Shown: one piece after another, positions 7,448 through 15,791 of the stretch
Position numbering within the stretch: position 1 is the first letter of the stretch
How the letters are laid out: every line of letters starts with the position of its first letter
DNA from: Roseiarcus sp963784805
GTDB lineage: Bacteria > Pseudomonadota > Alphaproteobacteria > Rhizobiales > Beijerinckiaceae
DNA length: 64,000 bases
Reading direction: 5' to 3'
Assembly (NCBI GenBank): GCA_963784805.1
Contig: CAWASR010000024.1
Span: 1 to 64,000 of the forward strand
Translations under genes and position numbers: made by a program
The notes under the pieces: generated by a model
What the model was told of the DNA's origin: nothing
What the model saw: only the letters and a program-made list of their open reading frames with translations
The model's database searches: none

Positions 7448-7667
7448 ATGGCATTGCATAAGTTCGAGATCGGGCAAATCGTCGACTTCGACGCCCGGTT
7501 CGACTTCGAAAGAAGGATCGTGCCAACTCCGAAAACCAAAGGACCCTACCAGGTCCTGCGCGTGCTCCCCGCGGACGACCTCAAGCCGCAGGTCTATCGC
7601 ATCAAGAGTTCCTGCCGAACCTTTCGAACGCAACGCCGAAGAATACGAAATCGTCGCGGTTGAATAG
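7448..7667 (+). pseudogene. Small hypothetical gene with C-terminal frameshift
   Basis: From the ATG at 7448 (GGGAG upstream) the frame reads MALHKFEIGQIVDFDARFDFERR and continues to QVYRIKSS, resembling short Rhizobiales proteins of unknown function with a KFxIGQxVDF start. One extra T near 7612 then shifts the frame: the original frame ends at 7663 in Arg-rich nonsense (TQRRRIRNRRG), while the +1 frame gives a natural acidic end, AEPFERNAEEYEIVAVE, stopping at 7667. This is the second single-base insertion within about 5.4 kb in a small gene that otherwise looks intact. Confidence 0.6.
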
Positions 7668-7982
7668 GCGCTGAGCCGCTTCACCTGACGCGCGTGTTGT
7701 TCGGGAGCCCGCGCTTTGATCGGCGGGCGTCAATGGAAGCCCCCGTTTTCGCGCGAACCGTCTCGATATCTTCGCCGACCCGCCGCGCCCGCACGATCTT
7801 GGTTCCTGGCGCGGCCGAACTCCCCCAAGCCGAAGGGCGGCCACAGGTCCCGACTGTAGCTTGTTCATTTCGAGAACAACGAGGCTAGACCGCCATCGAC
7901 CCGATGTCGTCGCGCCTCCCCTTGCGCCGGCGGCCATAGGCCGTCCACACTTCGCCCTGAAATTCGTGAAGGGAGGAACGGC
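7668..7982 (+). other. Intergenic, no feature recognised
   Basis: About 315 bases between the frameshifted small gene and rhaM. Open frames here are short and have no recognisable protein or repeat. A ribosome site (GGGAGGAA) for rhaM lies at the end. Confidence 0.5.
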
Positions 7983-8312
7983 ATGAAGCGCATGGGCATG
8001 GTGATCGGCATCAAGCCGGATCGGATCGCGGAATACAAGCGTACGCACGCGGCCGTCTGGCCGGAAGTCCTCGCCAGGATTTCGGCCTGCAACATCCGCA
8101 ACTACACGATTTTCCTGCGCGAGCCCGAGAACCTTCTGTTCGCCTACTGGGAATATCACGGCGACGATTGGGCCGTCGACGCCAAAAAGATGGCGGCCGA
8201 TCCGCGCACTCAGGACTGGTGGGCGATCCACGACCCGATGCAGGCGCCGCTCGCCACGCGCAAAGAAGGCGAAAGGTGGGCGATGGCCGAGGAAGTGTTT
8301 CATCACGACTGA
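7983..8312 (+). CDS. rhaM: L-rhamnose mutarotase (RhaM/YiiL family)
   Basis: 109 residues matching the family length. Characteristic blocks: MVIGIKPDRIAEYKRTHAAVWPEVL at the N-terminus (catalytic Tyr/His region), the central NYTIFLREPENLLFAYWEYHG, and the C-terminal WWAIHDPMQ. The enzyme interconverts alpha and beta anomers of L-rhamnose. No rhamnose kinase, isomerase or transporter is nearby, so the gene is orphaned here; the convergent neighbour is a secreted TIM-barrel-like protein, possibly a polysaccharide-acting enzyme, but a link is only conjecture. Confidence 0.9.
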   Translation: MKRMGMVIGIKPDRIAEYKRTHAAVWPEVLARISACNIRNYTIFLREPENLLFAYWEYHGDDWAVDAKKMAADPRTQDWWAIHDPMQAPLATRKEGERWAMAEEVFHHD

Positions 8313-8365
8313 GGCCGGCGCCCTTGCGCGCGGGGCGTCTGATCTTCCGCTGACCAGCGACGATT

Positions 8366-9574
8366 CTAGGAACGATCGTGGGCGGATATACGGTAGACGT
8401 GAACCTGGTAGCCCCTATCGAAGGCGCCGCTGAATTCGCCGTTCGAAAGCCGCAGCCGCCGCTCTTCATCGAGCGCCTCGACACGGGCGTTCGAAACGCC
8501 CTCGATCGAGAATGTGACCGCGCCCGTCTTGGCCGCCGTCGATCCCGCGAACAGGTAGAGTTCGCCGTCGTATTGCTTGAGCATCGTCGCGACGGGGACT
8601 GCCCCGGACAAGGTGATGCGACCCTCGATCGTCGGGCTGTTCAAGACCGGAGCTAGGCGTCTTACGAGTGCGTTCGTGTCTTTCACCGCTTGCACGATTT
8701 CCGGATATCTGAACAGGCCGTCCCCGCGGAACCCGCCGGTCCATTCGTGGGCGAAGTAGACCAGTCCATTGGCGCCTTGAATGAGCGCGAGGAGGGCCTC
8801 GGACCGCAACTGGTCAGGGGTGACCCGCGACCGGGGCGAATTGATATGCGTGGTTTCGATGATCGCCCAAACGCGTTGACCGTTCCGCGCCGCAGCCCGC
8901 AATCGCTCGACGCCGCGCGAAGGAGCGTCCAACTGACCGGCCAGCGCGAGCGTATCGGAGGCGACCGGATAAATGTCGAAGGAAAGGATGTCGGCGCCGA
9001 TCGCGGCCTTGACGTAATAGTCCAAGTCGCCCGTGCAGCGTCCCCGTCCGCGCCAGCTCGGATCGGCCACGCCGCGACCAAAATTAAGGAAGACGGGCCG
9101 GGTCGGATCCATGGCCTTGATCGCAAGCGATCGCCGGGCCACCTCGCCCGCGGGGATGCACGAGCCGTCAAATCCCCAAATAGAGGATTGGGCGTTGTCA
9201 GGCTCGTCCCCCTGCATCCAGCCGCGGATCATCTTCGCATTGGGCGACGACAACCCCACGCGGTTTTGAGTCGCGATAACCGGCATCCTGTTTCTGGCGA
9301 GCTCGGCAAGCTGGTCCTCCGTCGGACCTTTGTAGAGACCGACGAACAGGTTGACGCCGATCGCGCGGTATTCGGGCGCAAACCTCGGCGATTGCAGCCA
9401 GACGCCGATCGGAAAATACGACGGATCGGTCGGAAGGCCGTTTGCGTAGGCCGCTCTTTGACCTTGCTCCGCCGCCGTCGCCGGAATTGCCGCCGAGATC
9501 ATGGCCGCGCCGCCGAGGAATGCAGCCGCCAGAAGCGCGCTCGCCGTGAGCGTCATGCCCGATTTAGAAGCCAC
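8366..9574 (-). CDS. Secreted TIM-barrel (glycoside-hydrolase-like) protein
   Basis: About 402 residues from a GTG at 9574; ATGs at 9556 and 9613 are alternatives. The N-terminus has Lys followed by a hydrophobic stretch (ASALLAAAFLGGAAM) and ATAAEQ, a likely signal peptide. The mature part looks like a (beta/alpha)8 barrel: SYFPIGVWLQSPRF, AIGVNLFVGLYKGP, MPVIATQN, MIRGWMQGDEPDNA, DYYVKAAIGADILSFDIYP, VWAIIETTHIN, GANGLVYFAHEW. The acidic GDEPD and IIETTH strands are where catalytic Glu residues sit in clan-A glycosidases. Specific family and substrate are not recognised. Confidence 0.7.
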   Translation of the reverse strand: MASKSGMTLTASALLAAAFLGGAAMISAAIPATAAEQGQRAAYANGLPTDPSYFPIGVWLQSPRFAPEYRAIGVNLFVGLYKGPTEDQLAELARNRMPVIATQNRVGLSSPNAKMIRGWMQGDEPDNAQSSIWGFDGSCIPAGEVARRSLAIKAMDPTRPVFLNFGRGVADPSWRGRGRCTGDLDYYVKAAIGADILSFDIYPVASDTLALAGQLDAPSRGVERLRAAARNGQRVWAIIETTHINSPRSRVTPDQLRSEALLALIQGANGLVYFAHEWTGGFRGDGLFRYPEIVQAVKDTNALVRRLAPVLNSPTIEGRITLSGAVPVATMLKQYDGELYLFAGSTAAKTGAVTFSIEGVSNARVEALDEERRLRLSNGEFSGAFDRGYQVHVYRISAHDRS

Positions 9575-9664
9575 GACCAGACCACATGCTTCCAGACTTT
9601 CGGTTGGCGACAACGATCGAGGGACGCAATCATGGCGAGGATGCGGTTCGACCGGTTGCGCTCT

Positions 9665-10618
9665 CTATCCCAGTCGCTGTTCCAACTCATGCAGGACCCG
9701 GTAGCACGGCAGCACCTGACCGACGCTGGCATTGGGCTCACGGCCCTCACGGATGGCGGCGAAGAACTCGCTGTCCTGCAATTCGATGCCGTTCATGGAT
9801 ACGTCGACCTTGCTGACGTCGATCTTCTCGTCCTTGCCGGTGAAGAGATCGTCGTAGCGGGCGATATAGGTCGCTGTGTCGCCGATATAGCGGAAGAAGG
9901 TGCCGAGCGGTCCCTCGTTGTTGAACGACAGCGACAGGGTGCAGATCGCGTCGTTGGCCGCCTTCAACTGGATGCTCATGTCCATGGCGATCCCGAGCGT
10001 CGGGTGAATCGGTCCCTGGAGCGCGTTGGCTTTGACGATCGGCGCGCCGCATTGATAGGCGAAGAGGTCGACGGTGTGGGCGGCGTGATGCCAAAGCAAG
10101 TGATCGGTCCATGAGCGCGGCTCGCCCAGCGCGTTCATGTTGGTCCGGCGGAAAAAGTAGGTCTGCACATCCATCTGCTGGATGTTGAACTCGCCCTTGA
10201 GAATTCGCTTATGGACGAACTGATGGCTCGGATTGAACCGGCGAGTGTGCCCGCACATGGCGACGAGCCCGGTGCGCTTCTGCATCGCAACAACCGCCTC
10301 GGCGGCTTTGAGGCTGTCGGCGAGGGGAATCTCGACCTGCACATGCTTGCCGGCCTCCAGGCATTGCAGCGCCTGCGCCGCGTGCATTTGCGTGGGCGTC
10401 GCGAGTATGACGGCGTCGAGGGCGGGCAGCCTGAGCGTCTCGGCGAGATCGGTCGTAACGTGCCCAACGCCGTATTTGGCGGCGGTCTGCCTGGTCTTCT
10501 CGAGTTCGCGGCCGACCAGCGAGACCGCCTCGACCCCGTCGATCAGCTTGATCGCGTCGAGATGCTTGAGGCCAAAGGCGCCGGCCCCCGCCAGCGCGAC
10601 TTTGATCGTCTTGACCAT
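9665..10618 (-). CDS. ligC: 4-carboxy-2-hydroxymuconate-6-semialdehyde dehydrogenase LigC
   Basis: 317 residues of the Gfo/Idh/MocA fold. An N-terminal Rossmann domain carries ALAGAGAFGLKHLDAI and the motif VQVEIPLADS where most family members have EKP; the C-terminal half reads SWTDHLLWHHAAHTVDLFAYQ. Together with its place in a lig operon this identifies LigC, which oxidises the hemiacetal of the protocatechuate 4,5-ring-cleavage product to 2-pyrone-4,6-dicarboxylate with NAD(P)+. Last gene of the run; it starts 22 bases after ligB. Confidence 0.9.
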   Translation of the reverse strand: MVKTIKVALAGAGAFGLKHLDAIKLIDGVEAVSLVGRELEKTRQTAAKYGVGHVTTDLAETLRLPALDAVILATPTQMHAAQALQCLEAGKHVQVEIPLADSLKAAEAVVAMQKRTGLVAMCGHTRRFNPSHQFVHKRILKGEFNIQQMDVQTYFFRRTNMNALGEPRSWTDHLLWHHAAHTVDLFAYQCGAPIVKANALQGPIHPTLGIAMDMSIQLKAANDAICTLSLSFNNEGPLGTFFRYIGDTATYIARYDDLFTGKDEKIDVSKVDVSMNGIELQDSEFFAAIREGREPNASVGQVLPCYRVLHELEQRLG

Positions 10619-10640
10619 GAATGCTTCCTTCGGGCGCGCC

Positions 10641-11498
10641 TCAGGCGGCGTTTTCCAGGATGAGATGGCCGACGGCGGTGTTCGACGCGGGGACGTGAAA
10701 GAAGCGGTGGACCACTTTGGGCTTTGGCCCCCCGGCGACGTCGGCCATTGCGCCGCGCGCGATCAGCCACATCACCAGTTCGATGCCTTCGCTGCCCGCC
10801 TCACGCACGTATTCGATGTGCGGCATCTGGGAGAGACCCTTCGGGTCGGCGATCAGCCGGTCGAGGAACCTGTTGTCCCACTCGGCGTTGATGAGGCCGG
10901 CGCGCGGGCCCTGCAACTGATGGCTCATGCCGCCGGTGCCCCAGATCTGAACCTTTAGAGGTTCGTCGTAGCTCTCGATCGCCCGCCGGATCGCCTGGCC
11001 GAGCGCGAAACAGCGCGCGCCCGAAGGCACGGGATATTGCACCACGTTGACCGCGAACGGTATCACCGGACAGGGCCATGCCTGCGGCTGGCCGCACATG
11101 AGGCTCAGCGGCACGGTGAGGCCGTGATCGACGTCCATCTTGTTGACGATGGTGAGATCGAAATCCTGCTGGATCACCGACTGCGCGATGTACGCCGCCA
11201 GCTTCGGATGGCCGATCACCTTGGGAACCGGCCGCGGCCCCCAGCCCTCATCGGCGGGCTCGAACTCCGGCGCCGTGCCGATGGCGAAGGTCGGAATGAA
11301 GTCGAGGCTGAAGGCGTTCGCGTGATCGTTGTAGACGAGGAAGATCACGTCCGGCTTGTGATCGCGGAGCCATTGCTTGGAGAAGTCGTAACCCTTGAAT
11401 ACCGGCCGCCAGTAAGGCTCGTTCGACTTGCCGAGATCGAGCGCCGCGCCGATCGCGGGGACGTGCGAGGTGTAGACGGAAGCGGTGATCGTGGCCAT
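10641..11498 (-). CDS. ligB: Protocatechuate 4,5-dioxygenase beta subunit LigB
   Basis: 285 residues from the ATG at 11498. This is the catalytic subunit, class III extradiol dioxygenase family. The metal-site histidines are visible in YTSHVPAIG and in VYNDHANAFSLD, with the later active-site His in GTGGMSHQLQGPRAG. It uses Fe(II) and O2 to open protocatechuate between C4 and C5. It starts one base after the ligA stop, so the two subunits are translationally coupled. Confidence 0.95.
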   Translation of the reverse strand: MATITASVYTSHVPAIGAALDLGKSNEPYWRPVFKGYDFSKQWLRDHKPDVIFLVYNDHANAFSLDFIPTFAIGTAPEFEPADEGWGPRPVPKVIGHPKLAAYIAQSVIQQDFDLTIVNKMDVDHGLTVPLSLMCGQPQAWPCPVIPFAVNVVQYPVPSGARCFALGQAIRRAIESYDEPLKVQIWGTGGMSHQLQGPRAGLINAEWDNRFLDRLIADPKGLSQMPHIEYVREAGSEGIELVMWLIARGAMADVAGGPKPKVVHRFFHVPASNTAVGHLILENAA

Positions 11499-11499
11499 G

Positions 11500-11943
11500 T
11501 CAGGCTCCCTTCTTCTGTCCCGCCGCGCCCTGCGGCTGGCGATGCGCCTGGGCGTCGCCGCCTTCGCCGACATGGCGGTTGCCCTCGATCGAGCGGCCGC
11601 CCTTCACCATCATGTCGCGGTATTCCTGTTCGGTCATGCCGGTCATGCTGCCCGCCATCTGCTGGAAGCTCTTGCCGTCGGTCGCCCCGATCTTGGCGAG
11701 AAAGTAGATGTTGCCGCCGAGCGAGATGCAGCGGTTGAGATCGCGATCGAGGACCGCCTGCTTCTGCTCCTCGCTCATCGCCCATTCATCCAGGTACGCG
11801 CGCTCGTCGGCCTTGAACCGCGCCCGGTTCTCCGCCTTCATCAGCGACATGCAGAACTGGTTGAGCCAGTAGCCCCGGCGCGATTGTTCGGCGTCGAAAA
11901 TCGTCGTGCCGGGAACGTCGAGATAGGGTTTTTCCAGCGACAT
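11500..11943 (-). CDS. ligA: Protocatechuate 4,5-dioxygenase alpha subunit LigA
   Basis: 147 residues from the ATG at 11943. The small alpha subunit is all-helical; diagnostic stretches are GTTIFDAEQSRRGYWLNQFC, FKADERAYLDEWAMSEEQ and LDRDLNRCISLGGNIYFLAKI. It forms the alpha2beta2 dioxygenase with LigB and covers the active site. The C-terminus after residue ~125 is Gln/Gly-rich (AHRQPQGAAGQKKGA) and slightly longer than usual. Confidence 0.93.
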   Translation of the reverse strand: MSLEKPYLDVPGTTIFDAEQSRRGYWLNQFCMSLMKAENRARFKADERAYLDEWAMSEEQKQAVLDRDLNRCISLGGNIYFLAKIGATDGKSFQQMAGSMTGMTEQEYRDMMVKGGRSIEGNRHVGEGGDAQAHRQPQGAAGQKKGA

Positions 11944-11956
11944 GGTCCGCCTCTCC

Positions 11957-12895
11957 TCAATTCCGGGTCCAATAGAGTCGTTTTGGATTATCGACCAGCA
12001 GCTTGCGCTGCAATTCACGCGTCGTTGCGATACGGGGGATGAAGTCGACCAGCAGCCCGTCGTCCGGCATATGGTCCTTGAGATTGGGATGCGGCCAGTC
12101 GGTTCCCCACAGCACGCGGTCGGAAAATTCCTCGATCACGCGCCGCGCGAAGGGAACGACGTCGCGATAGGGGTCCTGTTCGCCGTTGAGCGCCGGCGGA
12201 CCGGATACGGAGAGGCGCTCTGGACAGGAGACCTTGCTCCAGACGTTCCCGTGCTCGCGCATGAACCTGAGAAACAGCGAGAACTCCGGGCCGTCGATCG
12301 GCTTTCCCACATCCGGGCGGCCCATGTGGTCGACGACCACGGTCGCCGGCAGGGCGGTGAAGAAATCCCAGAGTTCCGGCAGGTCGGCGGCCTCGAAATA
12401 GATGACGACATGCCAGCCGAGCCTGGCGACGCGGCCGGCGATCTCCATTAGCTCGTCTTTCGGGGTGAAGTCGACCAGGCGCTTGACGAAATTGAAGCGC
12501 ACGCCGCGCACGCCCGCGCGGTCGAGCCGCTCCAACTCGCCGTCGCTGACCGCGCGCCTCACCGTCGCGACTCCGCGCGCCCTGCCGGCGCTGGAGAGGC
12601 AGGCGTCGACCATGGCGCTGTTGTCGGCGCCGTGGCAGGTCGCCTGCACGATCACATTGCGGGAAAAGCCCAGCTGGTCGCGAAGCGCGAACAACTCGGC
12701 CTTGCTCGCGTCGCAAGGCGTATATTTTCGCTCTGGCGCGTAAGGAAATTCAGAGCCCGGCCCGAACACATGGCAATGCGCGTCGACGCTGCCCGGGGGC
12801 AGCCGGAAACGCGGGCGGCTTGGCCCATCGAACCAGTCGAGCCAGCCCTTGGTCTTTTCGAATGGCCCGCTGACGGGCTTGACGACATCGTTCAC
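11957..12895 (-). CDS. ligI: 2-pyrone-4,6-dicarboxylate hydrolase LigI
   Basis: 312 residues, amidohydrolase fold. Strand-1 motif DAHCHVFGP, mid-barrel VVVDHMGRPDVGKP and strand-8 GTDWPHPN match PDC lactonase, a member of the superfamily that works without bound metal. It hydrolyses 2-pyrone-4,6-dicarboxylate to oxalomesaconate. It ends 13 bases before ligA. Confidence 0.93.
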   Translation of the reverse strand: MNDVVKPVSGPFEKTKGWLDWFDGPSRPRFRLPPGSVDAHCHVFGPGSEFPYAPERKYTPCDASKAELFALRDQLGFSRNVIVQATCHGADNSAMVDACLSSAGRARGVATVRRAVSDGELERLDRAGVRGVRFNFVKRLVDFTPKDELMEIAGRVARLGWHVVIYFEAADLPELWDFFTALPATVVVDHMGRPDVGKPIDGPEFSLFLRFMREHGNVWSKVSCPERLSVSGPPALNGEQDPYRDVVPFARRVIEEFSDRVLWGTDWPHPNLKDHMPDDGLLVDFIPRIATTRELQRKLLVDNPKRLYWTRN

Positions 12896-12906
12896 GGAAC
12901 GCGCTT

Positions 12907-13590
12907 TCAGTCGATGTATTTGAGCCCCGCTTTTTCCAGCGGTTCGCGCATCTTGTACATATCGAGGCCGAGCACGCCGGAGGCGAGCTTGGCCCGCTTG
13001 TCGGCTTCATTGGCCTCTCGCGCGGCGGCCGCGTCTGCGGCCTTCCTCGCCCAGGCTGCCGGCACGACCACGACGCCGTCATCGTCGGCGACGATCGCAT
13101 CGCCAGGATTGACCATTGCGCCGGCGCACACGATCGGGATATTGACCGAACCGACCGTCGCCTTGACCGTGCCTTTGGCGCTGACGCATTTGCTCCAGAC
13201 GGGGAAACCCATTTCGGTCAGGGTCTTCGCGTCCCGCACGCCGGCGTCGATGATGAGCGCGCGGGCCCCGCGAGCGATGAAGCTGGTCGCCAGCAGGTCG
13301 CCAAAATAGCCGTCCGTGCATTCGGCCGTGATCGCGGCGACGACGATGTCGCCCGGCCGGATCTGTTCGGCAGCGACATGCATCATCCAGTTGTCGCCCG
13401 GATGCATCAGCACCGTCACCGCCGTTCCTGAAACCGAAGCGCCGGCATAGATCGGCCGCATGTAGGGCTTCATCAGTCCGACGCGGCCTATCGCTTCATG
13501 CACGGTGGCGACGCCGAGAGGCGCGAGCGCGTCGACCGAAGCGCGCTCGGCGCGTTCGATCCTGCGGCGGACGACGCCGAGTTCGGTCAT
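12907..13590 (-). CDS. ligK: 4-carboxy-4-hydroxy-2-oxoadipate aldolase / oxaloacetate decarboxylase LigK
   Basis: 227 residues of the RraA-like class II aldolase family. Key stretches: RPIYAGASVSGTAVTV, the substrate loop GDIVVAAITAECTDGYFGDLLATSFIARGARALIIDAGVRD (Arg and Asp bind the metal and substrate carboxylate), and GDAIVADDDGVVVVP. It splits the last pathway intermediate into pyruvate and oxaloacetate using a divalent metal. It sits between ligJ and ligI with ~10-base gaps on both sides. Confidence 0.93.
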   Translation of the reverse strand: MTELGVVRRRIERAERASVDALAPLGVATVHEAIGRVGLMKPYMRPIYAGASVSGTAVTVLMHPGDNWMMHVAAEQIRPGDIVVAAITAECTDGYFGDLLATSFIARGARALIIDAGVRDAKTLTEMGFPVWSKCVSAKGTVKATVGSVNIPIVCAGAMVNPGDAIVADDDGVVVVPAAWARKAADAAAAREANEADKRAKLASGVLGLDMYKMREPLEKAGLKYID

Positions 13591-13599
13591 ATTCCTCTC

Positions 13600-14628
13600 C
13601 TACCGGCCTTTGGCCTTGAGCGCCTTGTCCAGACGAGGGTAGACTCGCCGCGCGTTGCCTTCATAGACCTTGTGGCGTTCCTCGGGGCGAAGATTTCCTG
13701 TCGCTTCAACATAGCGCTTGGTGTCGTCATAATGATGGCCCGTCTCCGGGTCGATCCCCCGCACAGCTCCGATCATCTCGCTCGCGAACAGGATGTTGTC
13801 GACCGGGATCACGTTTGTCAGCAGGTCGATGCCCGGTTGATGATAGACGCAGGTGTCGAAAAAGACATTGCGGAGCAGATGTTCTTTGAGCAGCGGCTTC
13901 TTGAGCTCCTGGGCCAGTCCGCGATAGCGGCCCCAGTGATAGGGCGCGGCCCCTCCTCCGTGCGGAATGACGAAGCGCAGGGTCGGGAAGTCCTTGAACA
14001 GGTCGCCCTGGATGAACTGCATCACCGCGGTGGTGTCGGCGTTGATGTAGTGGGCGCCGGTGGTGTGAAAACAGGGGTTGCAACTGGTTGACACATGCAC
14101 CATCGCCGGGATGTCGTGCTCGACCATCTTTTCGTAGATCGGATACCAGTGGCGGTCGGTCAGCGGCGGGCTCGTCCAGTGGCCGCCGGACGGATCGGGA
14201 TTGAGATTGATCCCGACGAAGCCGTAGTCCCCTACGCATCGCTCCAGTTCCGGAACGCAGGATTTCGGGTCGACGCCGGGGCTCTGCGGCAGCATGGCCG
14301 CGCCGATGAAATTGTCGGGGAACAGTTTCGAGACCCGATGGCAGAGCTCGTTGCAGATCGACGCCCAGGTCGAGCTGACGGCGAAATCGCCGATGTGGTG
14401 CGCCATGAAGCTCGCGCGGGGCGAGAAGATCGTCAGATCGCAGCCGCGCTCCTTCATGAAGCGCAACTGGTTCAACTCGATCAATTCGCGAAGCTCGTCG
14501 TCGCTGATCTTCAGCTCGCTGACTTTCGGCGCCGCGGCCGGATCCTTGATGCCGGCGATCTGACGGTTGCGCCACGCCTCCAGCGCCTTAGGGGCGGTCG
14601 TGTAATGGCCGTGGCAGTCGATAATCAT
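13600..14628 (-). CDS. ligJ: 4-oxalomesaconate hydratase LigJ
   Basis: 342 residues, amidohydrolase superfamily. The N-terminal IIDCHGHYTTAPKALEAW carries the HxH metal ligands; later parts include GFVGINLNPDPSGGHWTSPPLTDRHWYPIYEKM, PAMVHVSTSCNPCF, and FVIPHGGGAAPYHWGRYRG. It adds water to 4-oxalomesaconate to give 4-carboxy-4-hydroxy-2-oxoadipate, the substrate of LigK. First of the six contiguous lig genes. Confidence 0.93.
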   Translation of the reverse strand: MIIDCHGHYTTAPKALEAWRNRQIAGIKDPAAAPKVSELKISDDELRELIELNQLRFMKERGCDLTIFSPRASFMAHHIGDFAVSSTWASICNELCHRVSKLFPDNFIGAAMLPQSPGVDPKSCVPELERCVGDYGFVGINLNPDPSGGHWTSPPLTDRHWYPIYEKMVEHDIPAMVHVSTSCNPCFHTTGAHYINADTTAVMQFIQGDLFKDFPTLRFVIPHGGGAAPYHWGRYRGLAQELKKPLLKEHLLRNVFFDTCVYHQPGIDLLTNVIPVDNILFASEMIGAVRGIDPETGHHYDDTKRYVEATGNLRPEERHKVYEGNARRVYPRLDKALKAKGR

Positions 14629-14674
14629 CTGGAAGCTTCCTTGGTCACGAATTCAAACACCCCTCAGGGGCGAT

Positions 14675-15364
14675 TTATGGCGGCTCCATGCCGTAACGGC
14701 GTTTTGTGTCGCGGGATTCAGCCGAAGCGAGATACGCAACGAGAGCGCTTGCGGCCTCGCGGTCGGCGGACGCGCTCGACACCCCGGCCGAGAACACGGT
14801 TACGGCCTGAATCTCCGGCGGCAGAGAACCGACGATCTCAATGCCGGGTTGGCCGATCAGTTCGCTCAATTGCTGAAACCCGAGATCGGCCTCGCCGCGC
14901 GCGACCAGACTGGCCACCGGAACGCCCGGCGAAGCGACAAGCGCGCGCCCCAGCACAGATTCGGTCACACCCCATTTTCCGCCCAGCGCCTTCAGGTGAT
15001 CGCCGCTCGGACCGGTCGAATAGCAAATTCTTCGCGCTTCGAGCATGGCCCGCCTGACGGCCTGTTCGCTTTCGACGCCGGGTCGCGGCGAGCCGGCGCG
15101 GACCGCCACGGCGATCTCGGATCGCGCGAACTCCACGATGCTGCCCTTGGCGATCAGGCCTTCGGCCTCCAAACTCTCCATGACTCTCGACGCCAGCACG
15201 ACGACATCCGTCGGTTCGCCGGCCCGCAACAATTTCGCCGCTTCGACGCCGCCCATGGATCGGATCTCGACCCGTATCCCTTTTCGCAGCTCATAGTCTC
15301 GAGCCAGATCGGCCAGGATGTGTCGGGTCGCCATAGACGAAAGGCCCGCGATCCGGCCACTCAT
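14675..15364 (-). CDS. ModA-like solute-binding domain protein without signal peptide
   Basis: 229 residues from the ATG at 15364, which has GGAG six bases upstream; the frame extends upstream to 15481 without a better start. It has a type 2 periplasmic-binding fold resembling molybdate-binding ModA (EIRSMGGVEAAKLLRAGEPTDVVVLASRVMESLEAEGLI; CYSTGPSGDHL; VARGEADLGFQQLSELI). There is no signal peptide or lipobox at the chosen start, so it may be cytoplasmic. It lies 46 bases upstream of ligJ and reads into the operon. Possible roles are ligand sensing or an unusual uptake component; neither is shown. Confidence 0.75.
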   Translation of the reverse strand: MSGRIAGLSSMATRHILADLARDYELRKGIRVEIRSMGGVEAAKLLRAGEPTDVVVLASRVMESLEAEGLIAKGSIVEFARSEIAVAVRAGSPRPGVESEQAVRRAMLEARRICYSTGPSGDHLKALGGKWGVTESVLGRALVASPGVPVASLVARGEADLGFQQLSELIGQPGIEIVGSLPPEIQAVTVFSAGVSSASADREAASALVAYLASAESRDTKRRYGMEPP

Positions 15365-15791
15365 CTTTGTCTCCGCGTCAGGAGGCCGAACGAGTTTGCG
15401 TCTCCGCGCGGTCTGGCCCTCCCGGTCTGCAAAGCGAAGGGCGCGACTGCGGCCAGCTTGGATGCGCCGCCGCTCATGCATAGAGAGGGAACTGCCGTCT
15501 GGGACGTCTTCGTCATCGAGTGCCGTTTCCTCCCTTGGCGGGCGAGCGGCGCAACGCGAGCACGGAGCGAAGCGGCCCCAGCGCGTCGATCGACCGTCGG
15601 GCGCGCATCGCCTTCGACCGGCGATTGCGCCCGGGAGGCGGATATTAGCCGGCCGGCGTCGACCCGCAAGCGGGCCCGCCCAAGTGTGGCCGAACGCCCG
15701 TCACCCAGGCGAGTTCGCGGTCTCCCCGGCAATCAGGGACTTGTGGTCCGCTTCCGGGAGACGCAAAAGTGGGCGCGACAGAGAGGGGCGC
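15365..15791 (+). other. Divergent promoter region of the protocatechuate locus
   Basis: About 430 bases separate the minus-strand lig run from the plus-strand oxidoreductase/transporter run, so promoters for both must lie here. No LysR-type regulator gene is in or beside it, and I see no clear palindromic operator or sigma-70 box by eye. Long open frames crossing it lack recognisable protein content. Confidence 0.5.

Noticed and set aside
8690..10114. 474-codon open frame on the plus strand
   Set aside because: It lies opposite the secreted TIM-barrel gene and ligC, has no family features and the Arg/Asp/Gly-rich composition of antisense GC-rich frames.
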